A stretch of DNA of 64,000 nucleotides from Pelagibaculum spongiae (GTDB lineage: Bacteria; Pseudomonadota; Gammaproteobacteria; Enterobacterales; Pelagibaculaceae): positions 62,001-126,000 of the forward strand of contig NZ_QDDL01000006.1 of NCBI RefSeq assembly GCF_003097315.1, read 5' to 3'. The notes under the pieces were generated by a model. The model had not been told where the DNA came from. It made no database searches and worked only from the letters and a program-made list of their open reading frames with translations. A program made the translations under genes and the position numbers. This document shows positions 9,567 to 18,010 of the stretch, one piece after another (position 1 is the stretch's first letter; the number at the start of each line of letters is the position of its first letter).

Positions 9567-11123
9567 TTATTGAGCCAGATAATCTGCTAAAAACTGGTCA
9601 AAATCACCCGTTTGTTGCTGTTCTACGTGTCGCTGCTTCGCCAGTGACTGATCTGCCAGTTGCATAAAGTGCTGTAATGTCTGACGGTCGGGCACTGCAA
9701 ATGATGCTGCAGCCTGTTTACTTAGCTGCAAAGTGGCTTGCTGCAAACTGCCGTGGCGTTCGATTTCAGCCAGCACTTTGGCAGAAGGCAGTTGGTCAGG
9801 TGTTTCCAGGGCCAGCTTGCGGTAATACTCAACCGCTTCGATAGCTGCGGGTTGTTGTAGTGTTTCCGCTAATTGCTGCAGCTGATCAAATAACTGCTCG
9901 GCTTCAGATGTAACTGACGCAGAACCTTGTTCAGTTTCCAGTTGTAAGCCTGGCTTGCGGCCTTGCTCAACGATTAATTCCAAATTGCGGCCAATCCGGC
10001 TGCATTCAGTCTCTGCAATTAGCGGGCTGTCTTTAATCTGGCAATAGCTAAGGAACAGGTCGAGGAAGATTGACTGCTGATGACCAATGCCGGTCGGTTG
10101 CCATGGGTCGATATCTAGGCAGCGCACTTCAATATATTCAACGCCGCGTTCTTTCAGCGCATGAACTGATTTCTCACCGCTTCTGATGGTTCGCTTAGGT
10201 CGAATCGGGCTGTAGTACTCATTTTCGATCTGCAGAATATTACTGTTGAGCTGTAAATATTCGCCATTAACTTTAACGCCTTTTTGCTGCCATTCTGGCC
10301 ATGGTGTATTGATCGCATGGTTTAGGCTATCGCAATAGCTGGGTAAATGGTTAAAGCAGATATTCAGTCCGGCCTGAGCATTATTCTGATAACCCAGTCC
10401 ACTCATGCGCAATGAAGTTGCCCATGGCAAACACAAACTGTCCTGGCCAATGCTCTGCAATGGTAAGGGAGAAGGCTTATCTTGAAGAAAGTCTTTGCCT
10501 ACCGCTGGAGATGCACCAAAAAGAAGCATTAATAACCAGCTGTGGCGGCGGAAGTTTCGGATTAAGCCGAAATAACCTTCCGATTGAAAGTCGATTGCAG
10601 ATTGCCCATTACCATGTAATTTATGCCATTGCGGCCAAAAATCGTCGGGCAAAGAGAAGTTGTAATGGATGCCGGCAATGGTTTGCATCCGTCGGCCATA
10701 GCGTAAATCGAGGCCTTTGCGGTAGATGTGCTTTAACTGGCCAATCGGAGAACTGCCATATTGAGCAATCGGAATTTGATTGCTGTCAGCAGGTAACTGG
10801 CATGGCATGCTGGAGTTCCACAGCAGCTCACCACCAGGTAAATTGTGCAGGACAAAACTATGGATTTGATCTAATTGTTCTAAAACAGCTGCGCGGTCGT
10901 TGCCGGGTGCTGTAATGAACTCCAGTAAAGCCTCAGAATAATCGGTAGTTATTGATTCGTGGGTCAGTGCAGAGCCCAATGAAACCGGATGCGCTATTTG
11001 TGATAGCTGCCCGTTTTGGTCTACCCGCAGCGTTTCTCGCTCGATACCGCGATTAACACGCCCAAACAATCCTTTGTCGATACAGCTAAGACTGCCCAGT
11101 CGGCCGTTGTAAGCCTTATTCAA
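9567..11123 (-). CDS. gshA: Glutamate-cysteine ligase
   Basis: GshA joins glutamate and cysteine with ATP, the first and rate-limiting step of glutathione synthesis. The sequence follows the E. coli-type (proteobacterial GshA) family throughout: RGIERETLRV, LGSALTHESITTDYSEALLEFIT, MQTIAGIHYNFSLP, LFGASPAV, LQIENEYYSPIRPKR, GVEYIEVRCLDIDP and EQGRKPGLQL. The frame is open from a TTG at 11204, but that start lies inside an 11-bp inverted repeat and would add 27 unconserved residues. The in-frame TTG at 11123 gives 518 residues, the length of E. coli GshA, and is preferred. No ATG start fits. It lies downstream of amtB on the same strand, but the inverted repeat between them suggests separate control. 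Confidence 0.93.
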   Translation of the reverse strand: MNKAYNGRLGSLSCIDKGLFGRVNRGIERETLRVDQNGQLSQIAHPVSLGSALTHESITTDYSEALLEFITAPGNDRAAVLEQLDQIHSFVLHNLPGGELLWNSSMPCQLPADSNQIPIAQYGSSPIGQLKHIYRKGLDLRYGRRMQTIAGIHYNFSLPDDFWPQWHKLHGNGQSAIDFQSEGYFGLIRNFRRHSWLLMLLFGASPAVGKDFLQDKPSPLPLQSIGQDSLCLPWATSLRMSGLGYQNNAQAGLNICFNHLPSYCDSLNHAINTPWPEWQQKGVKVNGEYLQLNSNILQIENEYYSPIRPKRTIRSGEKSVHALKERGVEYIEVRCLDIDPWQPTGIGHQQSIFLDLFLSYCQIKDSPLIAETECSRIGRNLELIVEQGRKPGLQLETEQGSASVTSEAEQLFDQLQQLAETLQQPAAIEAVEYYRKLALETPDQLPSAKVLAEIERHGSLQQATLQLSKQAAASFAVPDRQTLQHFMQLADQSLAKQRHVEQQQTGDFDQFLADYLAQ

Positions 11124-11180
11124 TGGCTGAACACCAATATATAAACAGGCGCTAACTATGTGGGCATTGCAGAGGAATTT

Positions 11181-11209
11181 CAAGCTTGCACCTGTGAAGT
11201 GCAAGCTTG
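11181..11209 (-). other. Perfect 11-bp inverted repeat between amtB and gshA
   Basis: CAAGCTTGCAC and GTGCAAGCTTG pair perfectly around the loop CTGTGAA. It lies 34 nt past the amtB stop codon. Neither strand has a T-tract after it, so it is a processing or attenuation hairpin rather than a standard intrinsic terminator. It bears on the gshA start because the upstream TTG lies within it. Confidence 0.6.
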
Positions 11210-11242
11210 CATTTCTGAAGGGTTTAACCGCTGGGTATGCGG

Positions 11243-12433
11243 CTATTCCATCATATGGCTGGCTGCATGAATTTTATGGATGCTTAAATCGGCACCATAG
11301 AATTCCTGTTCTTCATCTAAACGAATACCAACAAATTTCTTCAATACACCGTAAACAACAAAACCAGCAATCGCAGCAATGGCTACACCGAGCAAGCTGC
11401 CAACAATTTGCGACATCAAACTAACACCGCCCATGCCGCCTAATGCTTGCTGACCAAAAATACCGGCAGCGATGCCGCCCCATAAACCACACAAGCCGTG
11501 TAATGGCCAAACACCCAGCACATCGTCGATCTTCCAACGCTTTTGGGTCAGATTAAAGCAGACCACAAATAATGCACCGGCAATCGCACCAACAACCAAG
11601 GCACCCATTGGATGCATTAAATCAGAACCAGCACACACGGCTACTAAGCCAGCTAAAGGGCCGTTATGAATAAAGCCAGGGTCATTTTTACCGACAATTA
11701 ATGATGCCAATATACCGCCGACCATGGCCATCATGGTATTGACTGCAACTAGCCCGGAAATATCGCCGACCTTCTGTGCTGACATCACATTAAAACCAAA
11801 CCAGCCAACGGTTAAGATCCAAGCACCGAGTGCCAGAAAAGGAATGTTTGAAGGTGGAAAGGCGACTAGCTTGCCTTTTTTGGTATAGCGGCCTTTGCGT
11901 GCGCCAAGCATGACTACAGCACCCAGTGCGATCCAGCCACCCATCGCATGCACCACTATTGAGCCAGCAAAGTCATGGAATGCCGCGCCAAAAGTAGCTT
12001 CTAGCCAGCCTTGAAAACCAAAGTTGCCATTCCAAGCAATGCCCTCAAAGAATGGATAAATTAGGCCGACTAATACAGCAGTGGCCACTAATTGTGGATA
12101 GAAGCGAGCACGTTCAGCAATGCCACCAGAAACAATGGCCGGTATTGCAGCGGCAAAGGTCATTAGGAAGAAAAATTTGACCAATTCGTAGCCATTTAAG
12201 CTAGCGAGTTGCTCGGCACTACGAAAGAAATCGACGCCATAGGCAACCGAATAACCCACAAAGAAGTAAGCAACCGCCGAGACAGCAAAATCGACCATGA
12301 TTTTAACCAGCGCATTAACCTGGTTTTTATCTCGAACCGTTCCAACTTCTAAAAATGCAAATCCAGCATGCATTGCCAGAACCAGAATTGCGCCTAACAG
12401 CACAAAGAGCGTATCGCTGCTGCTCATTTCCAT
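11243..12433 (-). CDS. amtB: Ammonium transporter (Amt/MEP family)
   Basis: This 396-residue integral membrane protein imports ammonium; the family forms trimers with one pore per subunit. About eleven hydrophobic segments can be counted from residue 8 onward. Signatures include GFAFLEVGTVRDKNQVNAL near residue 24, the first pore-His segment FAGSIVVHAMGG (about 152-163), GWFGFNVMSAQ, and the second pore-His segment PLHGLCGLWGG (about 312-322). The N-terminus lacks the cleavable signal of E. coli AmtB and instead resembles the shorter Pseudomonas-type transporters. There is no adjacent glnK, which usually pairs with amtB. A sigma-54-like promoter upstream points to nitrogen control. Confidence 0.93.
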   Translation of the reverse strand: MEMSSSDTLFVLLGAILVLAMHAGFAFLEVGTVRDKNQVNALVKIMVDFAVSAVAYFFVGYSVAYGVDFFRSAEQLASLNGYELVKFFFLMTFAAAIPAIVSGGIAERARFYPQLVATAVLVGLIYPFFEGIAWNGNFGFQGWLEATFGAAFHDFAGSIVVHAMGGWIALGAVVMLGARKGRYTKKGKLVAFPPSNIPFLALGAWILTVGWFGFNVMSAQKVGDISGLVAVNTMMAMVGGILASLIVGKNDPGFIHNGPLAGLVAVCAGSDLMHPMGALVVGAIAGALFVVCFNLTQKRWKIDDVLGVWPLHGLCGLWGGIAAGIFGQQALGGMGGVSLMSQIVGSLLGVAIAAIAGFVVYGVLKKFVGIRLDEEQEFYGADLSIHKIHAASHMME

Positions 12434-12638
12434 GGGACACCACTTATTTGTTAGTTAGCTTTTCAAAACAGAAGTTTGATCGCCGTTTATTATTAGAATT
12501 AGTGCTTCTTATTGGTGCGCATATGTAGTTTATTGCACCTTTATTGCTCGCTTGGCAAGAGTTGCCTATGCAAAACTCTCAATCGGCGGGCGGCGTCGAA
12601 GCCGGCGATAAATTTGTCTGACCTTTTGCAATATTGTT

Positions 12639-12654
12639 AGCAGAAAGTGTGCCA
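12639..12654 (-). promoter_or_regulatory. Probable sigma-54 promoter of amtB
   Basis: Read on the minus strand the sequence is TGGCAC-ACTTT-CTGCT. The -24 element is perfect and the -12 GC is kept, with the correct spacing; only the first base of TTGC differs. It lies about 205 nt upstream of the amtB start. Half-sites resembling NtrC boxes (GGTGCG, ATGGTGC) lie further upstream at about 12690-12716, but no full palindrome was found. Confidence 0.5.
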
Positions 12655-12835
12655 ATCCTGAGCAGAGTGCACGGTTATAGCGATCTGTTGGTGCGCTGTT
12701 TTGAACTGAAATGGTGCTTACATCAAAAAAGCTAGAGATGGCTGAAAAACCGGTTCATAATCGCCGCCGTTTGCTGCTTCGCTATAAAAAGATCTTAACC
12801 AAATCAACGTTAAGGTCTTTGGGAAGTCGCTTCCC

Positions 12836-13014
12836 AGCAAAGGTTTTGCTTTTGCGACTCAGTACCGCAGCAACCGTGCATAGGTCAGGGTTTTGTTTTG
12901 TTTAGATCTCTATAGTTCTATCCAACAGCAGCGAACAAGCTTGCTCACCAGTTTTAACAGATAGCACATGTTGCTTCTGGCCCAAATCCGCCGACTCACC
13001 TCGGCGGATTTTTT
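12836..13014 (+). ncRNA. Candidate structured RNA, copy 1 of a repeated 180-nt element ending in a terminator
   Basis: This segment is repeated with high identity at 19771-19948. It begins with AGCAAAGGTTTTGCT (hairpin), continues through conserved TTTGCGACTCAGTACCG, GCAACCGTGCATAGG and TCTATCCAACAGCAGCG stretches, and ends in an intrinsic terminator. The first hairpin shows a compensating change between copies: CAAA/TTTG here, CGAA/TTCG in copy 2. That supports conserved RNA or single-strand structure. Small frames across it (for example one ending near 12905) are not preserved as full proteins between copies and lack ribosome binding sites. I do not recognise a known RNA family. It lies between amtB (divergent) and rraA. 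Confidence 0.5.
12985..13014 (+). terminator. Intrinsic terminator closing RNA-like element copy 1
   Basis: AATCCGCCGA and TCGGCGGATT form a perfect 10-bp stem around CTCACC, followed by TTTT. The tandem repeat array begins directly after this T-tract. Confidence 0.8.
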
Positions 13015-13015
13015 A

Positions 13016-13171
13016 TTTCCAGGGAAGGAATGTATATCGCAAGGAAGCATGGATGCTGGTGCGAATATTTCCAGGGAAGGAATGTATATCGCAAGGAAGC
13101 ATGGATGCTGGTGCGAATATTTCCAGGGAAGGAATGTATATCGCAAGGAAGCATGGATGCTAGTGCGACGA
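13016..13171 (+). repeat. Tandem array 1: three 52-bp units
   Basis: Three near-identical units start at 13016, 13068 and 13120. Each contains CAGGGAAGGAATGTATATCG, then CGCAAGGAAGCATGGATGC and GGTGCG. Within each unit GCAT-GG-ATGC is an inverted repeat, flanked by CGC and GCG. The period of 52 is not a multiple of three, so the array is not conserved as protein. A related 51-bp unit forms two arrays near 19.6 and 20.0 kb. The array ends about 110 nt upstream of rraA, with no terminator between. Confidence 0.9.
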
Positions 13172-13284
13172 CAGGCAGAACATAGATCTTTAACTCTCGA
13201 CTATTCCGTTCAATATTTTGAAAAACACCAGACTCCGGTTAGCATTCTGAAAAATTAATTCAAATAAACTCAGGAAACATAATA

Positions 13285-13773
13285 ATGAGCAATCTTTCTA
13301 CTCCTGATCTGTGTGATCAATTCCCTAAACAAGTTTCTGTTTTAGATCCGGTTTATAAAAGCTTTGGTGGTAATGAAAGCTTTTGTGGCGAAGTGGTGAC
13401 AGTGAAATGTTTTGAAGATAATTCCAAGGTAAAGCAGCTGGTCGATACCGACGGAACCGGAAAAGTAATGGTGGTTGATGCCGGCGGTTCAATGCGACGC
13501 GCTTGCCTTGGCGACATGCTGGCAGAAAAAGCACAAAATAATGGTTGGGCTGGCATTATTATTTATGGCTGTGTTCGCGATGTAGAAATTCTTAAAACAC
13601 TCAATATTGGTGTACAGGCTTTAGGCAGCCATCCAATGAAAACCGATAAAAGAGGTTTGGGTGATATTAATATTCCACTTCAATTTTCTGGTGTTACTGT
13701 TATACCAGGAAACTATATTTATGCCGATTTAAATGGAATTATTGTTTCTGATAAAGCACTTGTTGAACGGTAA
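13285..13773 (+). CDS. rraA: Regulator of ribonuclease E activity A
   Basis: RraA binds RNase E and the degradosome and lowers RNA turnover in E. coli; the fold is a trimeric ring once misannotated as MenG methyltransferase. The 162-residue protein matches across its length: [10 protein letters not shown] at the N-terminus, [57 protein letters not shown] and a C-terminal [15 protein letters not shown]. The ribosome binding site AGGAAA precedes ATG 13285. It is immediately downstream of tandem array 1, which could lie in its 5' leader. Confidence 0.95.
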   Translation: MSNLSTPDLCDQFPKQVSVLDPVYKSFGGNESFCGEVVTVKCFEDNSKVKQLVDTDGTGKVMVVDAGGSMRRACLGDMLAEKAQNNGWAGIIIYGCVRDVEILKTLNIGVQALGSHPMKTDKRGLGDINIPLQFSGVTVIPGNYIYADLNGIIVSDKALVER

Positions 13774-13879
13774 TTAATAAGTGACTAACGATATCTTTTA
13801 ACTGGATTTTTAATTTAAATTGATATTGCTGTTGATAGGAATATACTTACGGATTCGGAGAAATAATGGTTGTTTAATT

Positions 13880-14968
13880 ATGAGAAGAATTTTTTATATT
13901 TCATTTATCATAACGCTTAGTAGCATTATCTTATCTTGTGGGGGTGGGAGCAAGGAAAGCAGCAGTATTCGTACAGAAAGCTACATAGGCCCTGGATCAA
14001 CATGGACGGTAGATCTTTCGTCCAATGATCAATTTTCAATTACTTATAGAGAGAATCCTCAAGCCGATGTTGAGCTTTCTTTTTCAGGTAATTATCAAAA
14101 GTTGCCATCAGGTTTTGTGGCGATGACGGTCACTGGCTCTTCAGATAGCGGTACTGTCGCTGGAAGCATGGCGTTTGGCTTGGAAGTGCCAGGCGTTATG
14201 TTTTTATTACAACCGGTTGGTGGTGATGGCTTGGTGCCAATGGTTTCTGCGGGAAATTGCCCCAACGAAGATTATGTTGCCAATTGGTTAGCTATTAACT
14301 TGGAAGATGGTGCAGACCTTACTTCAATAGATGTCGATCTATTTGGGCAGCTTGGGTTTAACACTGCAACTGGAGTGGCCAGCCTTACCTCTAGCTATAA
14401 CTCTGCTGGAACTAGACGAGGATCTGCTTCAAGTTTTAGATCTGGATCCTGCCAAGACGGAATTTTAGTAATAGATGATCCGGTTGATAGTGATAATGGT
14501 GATGTACTTTATTTGACCGATGGTGGTGGATCGATTATTCAAACAAATATTGCTGACGACGCCGCATCATTATTCTATTTCTCTTTACCCGTTAAATCAG
14601 CTGGGACACTCTCTGGCTTTCAGGGTGAGTATGTTGGATTAGCTCTTAATAATGGCGATCCAGATGGTAGTCAGATAAATGCAGTTAACGTTTCGTGCAG
14701 CAATGCGGGCGTGTGCCAGTTGAAAGAAGTAAATCCGCTGACTGGTGTATTATCAAGCGATAGTGCAACTTTAACATTATCCACACCAAATTCACCAACG
14801 AATGGATTTATTGCAGCTGTGATGAATATTGATACGGATAATGGTAATTTTTACTGTATGGTTGATCGAGACGCAGCAGAGAGTGGAACAAAAATACTCA
14901 TGTGTACGGGCCAAGTACCAACAGATAATTCTGAATATATTAATTTAATGTTGGTTTCAAAAAATTAG
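13880..14968 (+). CDS. Predicted lipoprotein of unknown function
   Basis: I do not recognise a family. The frame is open from 13820, but ATG 13880 gives a proper type II signal: MRRIFYISFIITLSSIILSC, with a lipobox ending LSC-G at residue 20. The mature protein (about 340 residues) begins with a Gly/Ser linker and is then beta-rich, acidic and low in lysine, with six cysteines that could form disulphides. Suggestive stretches are SFSGNYQKLPSGFVAMTVTGSSDSG-like strands, typical of secreted beta-sandwich proteins. A GGAG followed by a mini-frame ATG GTT GTT TAA lies just upstream, so translation may restart at 13880. It has no obvious functional neighbours. AT-rich flanks suggest a separate transcript. 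Confidence 0.7.
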   Translation: MRRIFYISFIITLSSIILSCGGGSKESSSIRTESYIGPGSTWTVDLSSNDQFSITYRENPQADVELSFSGNYQKLPSGFVAMTVTGSSDSGTVAGSMAFGLEVPGVMFLLQPVGGDGLVPMVSAGNCPNEDYVANWLAINLEDGADLTSIDVDLFGQLGFNTATGVASLTSSYNSAGTRRGSASSFRSGSCQDGILVIDDPVDSDNGDVLYLTDGGGSIIQTNIADDAASLFYFSLPVKSAGTLSGFQGEYVGLALNNGDPDGSQINAVNVSCSNAGVCQLKEVNPLTGVLSSDSATLTLSTPNSPTNGFIAAVMNIDTDNGNFYCMVDRDAAESGTKILMCTGQVPTDNSEYINLMLVSKN

Positions 14969-15224
14969 TTTTAATTATTAGTTTATTTTTTAAATCATAA
15001 TTATTCTTTGCCACGGATGGCAGAAACCTAATCGTCAAGTAATGAAACTCAACATAATACCAAAGCATTTTAAAATTAATAAAAATTTAGATTGTTAAGC
15101 TTCATCAGTCAGAAATATGAAACTTCTTCACTTCCATAAATCTAGAAACAAGCACTTATTCTAAGTTGATGATAAAATTGCTGCTGACTTATTAGCATAC
15201 ATTTAGCAGCTGCTAGGAGTGAAG

Positions 15225-15695
15225 ATGACCCCGGCTATCAATCTGGCGAAGAAAGCCAAAATCACCCATCGCGTGGTTAAGTATCAGCATGATGCACGTG
15301 CGCAATCTTACGGTATTGAAGCTGCTCAAGTGCTTGGCCTAAATCCTCAACAAGTATTCAAAACGCTATTGGCTGAGTTGGATAACGGTGAGTTAGTCGT
15401 TGGTATGGTGCCAGTTTGCTGCAAACTAGATTTGAAGAAACTAGCCAAAGTGGCTGGTGCGCGTAAAGCTGCCATGGCTGATCCAAGCAAGGCTGAAAAA
15501 GTTACCGGCTATGTAACGGGTGGCATTAGCCCGCTGGGGCAGAAGAAACGCTTGCGCAGTTTTCTTGATCTCAGCGCTGAGGATTTTGCAGAAATTCATG
15601 TCAGTGCCGGTCGGCGAGGGTTGGAAATTGCGCTGGCACCATCGGACTTAATTAATCTGTTAGATGGTAAGTTGGTTGCGATTGCTTGTGAGTAA
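15225..15695 (+). CDS. ybaK: YbaK/EbsC-type aminoacyl-tRNA deacylase
   Basis: YbaK-family proteins hydrolyse mischarged Cys-tRNA(Pro), and some relatives act on other tRNAs. The start is placed at ATG 15225 because AGGAG (15215-15219) is 5 nt upstream; the frame is open from a GTG six bases earlier. The 156-residue protein shows the typical features: TPAINLAKKAKITHRVVKYQHD, YGIEAAQVLGLNPQQVFKTLL, the conserved catalytic Lys in this last segment, GMVPVCCKLDLKKLAKVAGARKAAMA and GYVTGGISPLGQKKRL with the Gly-Xaa-Xaa-Pro motif. It is a free-standing editing domain. Its stop codon lies inside the following terminator stem. Confidence 0.93.
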   Translation: MTPAINLAKKAKITHRVVKYQHDARAQSYGIEAAQVLGLNPQQVFKTLLAELDNGELVVGMVPVCCKLDLKKLAKVAGARKAAMADPSKAEKVTGYVTGGISPLGQKKRLRSFLDLSAEDFAEIHVSAGRRGLEIALAPSDLINLLDGKLVAIACE

Positions 15696-15719
15696 TTAAA
15701 CTACTCACAAGCAATTTTT
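15681..15719 (+). terminator. Intrinsic terminator overlapping the ybaK stop codon
   Basis: ATTGCTTGTGAGTA and TACTCACAAGCAAT form a perfect 14-bp stem around ATTAAAC, followed by TTTTG. The left arm encodes the last residues of YbaK, and the TAA stop lies at the stem-loop junction. The convergent DUF4442 gene ends just beyond it. Confidence 0.85.
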
Positions 15720-15730
15720 GCCGATATTGG

Positions 15731-16252
15731 TTATGCCGCTTCAGCTTTTTTCTCACGACGCTTTTTTGGGATCCATGCCCAAGTAAACTCGCCTAAAATT
15801 GGCTCGCCTGATTTGGAATCTCTCACTTCAAGTTGCACGGTCACCTCACCCTTGTCCAGAGTTCTGATCTGCTCACGCTGTTCATCTGATAAGGATGCAA
15901 TGGCTTTCATATCACCATTGGCACGAGCGACATAGTCGATTTTCATGCTTTTGAGCAATGGCAATTTGTCATCTGGCAAGTTCATTGCCAATACAGAACC
16001 AGTGGCTGATTCACCCAAAGTTGCCATTGCCGTGGCGTGAATACCGCCAATGTGGTTTTGCACTCGTTTGATATTACGAATGCTGGCCCGAGTTTCTGAC
16101 GAAGTCAGTTTGGTGAATTTGATTCCGGAAGTTTTGGCATAATGAATGCGGCTGCAAAATGCCCAAGTACCAATACGAGCACCCAGCTTATTGGAAAACA
16201 TGTTGCCGAATCCGACAACTTTCATAAACGCATTTTTTTTCTGGCTGGCCAT
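15731..16252 (-). CDS. DUF4442 hotdog-fold protein (putative thioesterase)
   Basis: The 173-residue protein belongs to the DUF4442 family (hotdog fold, related to PaaI-like acyl-CoA thioesterases). The best signature is RVQNHIGGIHATAMATLGESATG near residues 64-86, in which the HxGGIHA segment resembles the active-site helix of hotdog thioesterases. A long strand follows, with VTVQLEVRDSKSGEPILGEFTWAW at the C-terminus. The sequence ends in a Lys/Arg-rich tail. Substrate is unknown. It is convergent with ybaK, separated by a strong terminator. Confidence 0.8.
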   Translation of the reverse strand: MASQKKNAFMKVVGFGNMFSNKLGARIGTWAFCSRIHYAKTSGIKFTKLTSSETRASIRNIKRVQNHIGGIHATAMATLGESATGSVLAMNLPDDKLPLLKSMKIDYVARANGDMKAIASLSDEQREQIRTLDKGEVTVQLEVRDSKSGEPILGEFTWAWIPKKRREKKAEAA

Positions 16253-16387
16253 TGAGCTTCTTCTTATTTGTGGACAGATCGCTGGAATGTAACAGCATCT
16301 GAAATGAATAAGAAGCGGGGTAATTGAGATTTATATCGGATATTCAGGTACGGCCTAAGCACTATTCAAACATGACTCAGGCGCTAT

Positions 16388-17611
16388 TCATGCACTACGA
16401 GAAAATTGTTGAGGGTAGCTAATTGAACAATTTCGGCCAGACGATTTGGCGTAATACAGGGCACTGTCAGCTTCTTCGACTAGTTGCCGACAATGCATAT
16501 TGCTACAGATTTGTTCTCGAGTAGCAATGCCAATTGAAAGCGTAATGAAATTACTGGTGGGAGATTTTTTATGTTCCAGATTTAATCCAACAATTTTATT
16601 GCGGATTTTTTCAGCAATAATTTTGGCGCCTTTGGCATCGGTATTCGGTAATAAAACGGCAAACTCTTCCCCGCCATAACGAGCAACTTGATCGGTGGCG
16701 CGTTCCAAACTATCGCGAATTGCACCGGCTACCAGCTTGAGCGCTCGGTCGCCATTCACATGGCCTAGGTAATCGTTATAAAGTTTGAAATGGTCGATAT
16801 CTAGCAGAATAACTGAATAGGGCTGAAGCCGATGCTTAGCCTGATGCCAGCCTTTTTGTAATAACTCATCAAAAGCACGCCGATTGGCAATACTAGTCAG
16901 GCTATCGATATTGGCCATTTTCCGCAGTGCTTCTTTTAACTGCATGGTTTCGGTTTGGGTCCGGCACATTCTTTTGGCAGACAACGCCAACACTAGCAGA
17001 ATAAGGGTGCCAATCAGCTTCAATGTCATATCGATTTGATCATTGCTGCTGAGTAGAATTTTTATTGCGCTAGGGGGAATCAGTATTAGCAGGTAGGCCG
17101 CCAGTAAACGCGGACTAGATGAATGATGGTAGCTTGCACCATGGGCAATAATGCCAATGACGATAATCATATAAAGCTGGTGTTTGGCAGAAGATTCTGG
17201 AAATAAAATCATGCTGCCAGCACTCCAGACAATAGCTGAAGTTAGCGTGGATACTGCATAGATTAAATACCAATAGCGACTGGCGGGTTGGCCATTTTTT
17301 TCATATTTCCAGCCGATAAACACTCTGCCGCTATTTACGACCAAAACTGAAAGTATCCACCAGGCAAGCGCAATAGGCTGTATTACTGGCTGTAATAAAA
17401 GAGCCAGTACAGCTGCAAATACCAGATTGTTCAGCCAAGTACTTCGCCATGCACCAAGTGCAAAGGTGAGCCGCTGCCGAAGCAGAGGGTCCTGGCCGAT
17501 AGATGCATCCAGGATCAAATTTGTTTTTCTTTTATTACCACCATTTTGCCAGATTATCCGCTGCCCACTATTTAAGCAATTACCATAAAGAGAAAATATT
17601 ATTTGTCTCAT
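16388..17611 (-). CDS. Membrane-bound diguanylate cyclase (GGDEF domain)
   Basis: The 407-residue protein likely makes cyclic di-GMP from two GTP at the inner membrane. About six hydrophobic segments span residues 55-215 (for example LVFAAVLALLLQPVI, AWWILSVLVVNSG, LIGTLILLVLALSA), followed by a short coiled-coil linker and a complete GGDEF domain (about 232-400). It keeps DSLTSIANRRAFDE, the Mg-binding LLDIDHFKLYND and the active-site motif GGEEF. An RxxD inhibitory site (RATD) sits exactly five residues before GGEEF, so product feedback inhibition is likely. No EAL domain or known sensor domain is visible. The GGEEF form is catalytically normal. The gene is monocistronic. Confidence 0.92.
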   Translation of the reverse strand: MRQIIFSLYGNCLNSGQRIIWQNGGNKRKTNLILDASIGQDPLLRQRLTFALGAWRSTWLNNLVFAAVLALLLQPVIQPIALAWWILSVLVVNSGRVFIGWKYEKNGQPASRYWYLIYAVSTLTSAIVWSAGSMILFPESSAKHQLYMIIVIGIIAHGASYHHSSSPRLLAAYLLILIPPSAIKILLSSNDQIDMTLKLIGTLILLVLALSAKRMCRTQTETMQLKEALRKMANIDSLTSIANRRAFDELLQKGWHQAKHRLQPYSVILLDIDHFKLYNDYLGHVNGDRALKLVAGAIRDSLERATDQVARYGGEEFAVLLPNTDAKGAKIIAEKIRNKIVGLNLEHKKSPTSNFITLSIGIATREQICSNMHCRQLVEEADSALYYAKSSGRNCSISYPQQFSRSA

Positions 17612-17860
17612 CGATATTGCTAGATTGTTTTGAATATTACTCTGTTGTTTTATTGAGTTTTTTAACGAAATTTTGATATTGAAATATTTTGAATATTTAT
17701 CGGCGTAAGCAGTCTGATTTCAACCGATATGCGGCAACAAGAGAACAAACTAGTTATTGAAGTAATCTACGGCAATCACAGATTTTACTTTTGCCAGTGG
17801 CAAATTGGCCATTGCAGCGGCAGCGTAAAGTGATAGCATCGAAAAGTCTCTATCATGGGC

Positions 17861-17908
17861 TGCACTAAGTTGGTGCGCCATTCGCGAGTGACGCACTGAA
17901 ATGATGCG
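17861..17908 (+). promoter_or_regulatory. Two NtrC binding sites (enhancer) upstream of glnA
   Basis: TGCACTAAGTTGGTGCG (17861-17877) and CGCACTGAAATGATGCG (17892-17908) both fit the NtrC consensus TGCACYA-N3-TGGTGCA with few mismatches. Their centres are 31 bp apart, about three helical turns, and lie roughly 150 and 120 bp before the predicted start site. This is very close to the E. coli glnAp2 enhancer arrangement. Confidence 0.85.
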
Positions 17909-17994
17909 CAAAGTAATCTCAAAGCCAGTTCTTAAGTATCGTTTTATGCTGCATAAGTAATATTGATCTTTATGTTTCAATTGCTTATGTCGAT

Positions 17995-18010
17995 TGGCAC
18001 AAGCTTTGCT
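17995..18010 (+). promoter_or_regulatory. Sigma-54 promoter of glnA
   Basis: TGGCAC-AAGCT-TTGCT is a perfect -24/-12 element with correct spacing. Transcription should start near 18020, giving a leader of about 80 nt before the glnA ATG at 18103. Together with the two upstream NtrC sites this predicts induction under nitrogen limitation by NtrB/NtrC, which are encoded downstream. Confidence 0.9.

Noticed and set aside
10412-10915. 167-residue frame antisense to gshA
   Set aside because: It lies wholly within gshA, which has strong family matches on the other strand.
12711-12905. 64-residue frame containing LRLSTAATVHR, similar to a frame at 19751-19933 (LRLSTVATVHR)
   Set aside because: The similarity follows from the repeated nucleotide element. 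The two frames differ in their upstream parts and in length, and there is no ribosome binding site for the first.
13016-13171. CRISPR array
   Set aside because: Units are directly adjacent with no unique spacers, and no cas genes are present. The 51-bp arrays were rejected for the same reason.
17750-17980. 76-residue minus-strand frame upstream of glnA
   Set aside because: It overlaps the two NtrC sites of the glnA enhancer, has no convincing ribosome binding site and resembles no known protein.
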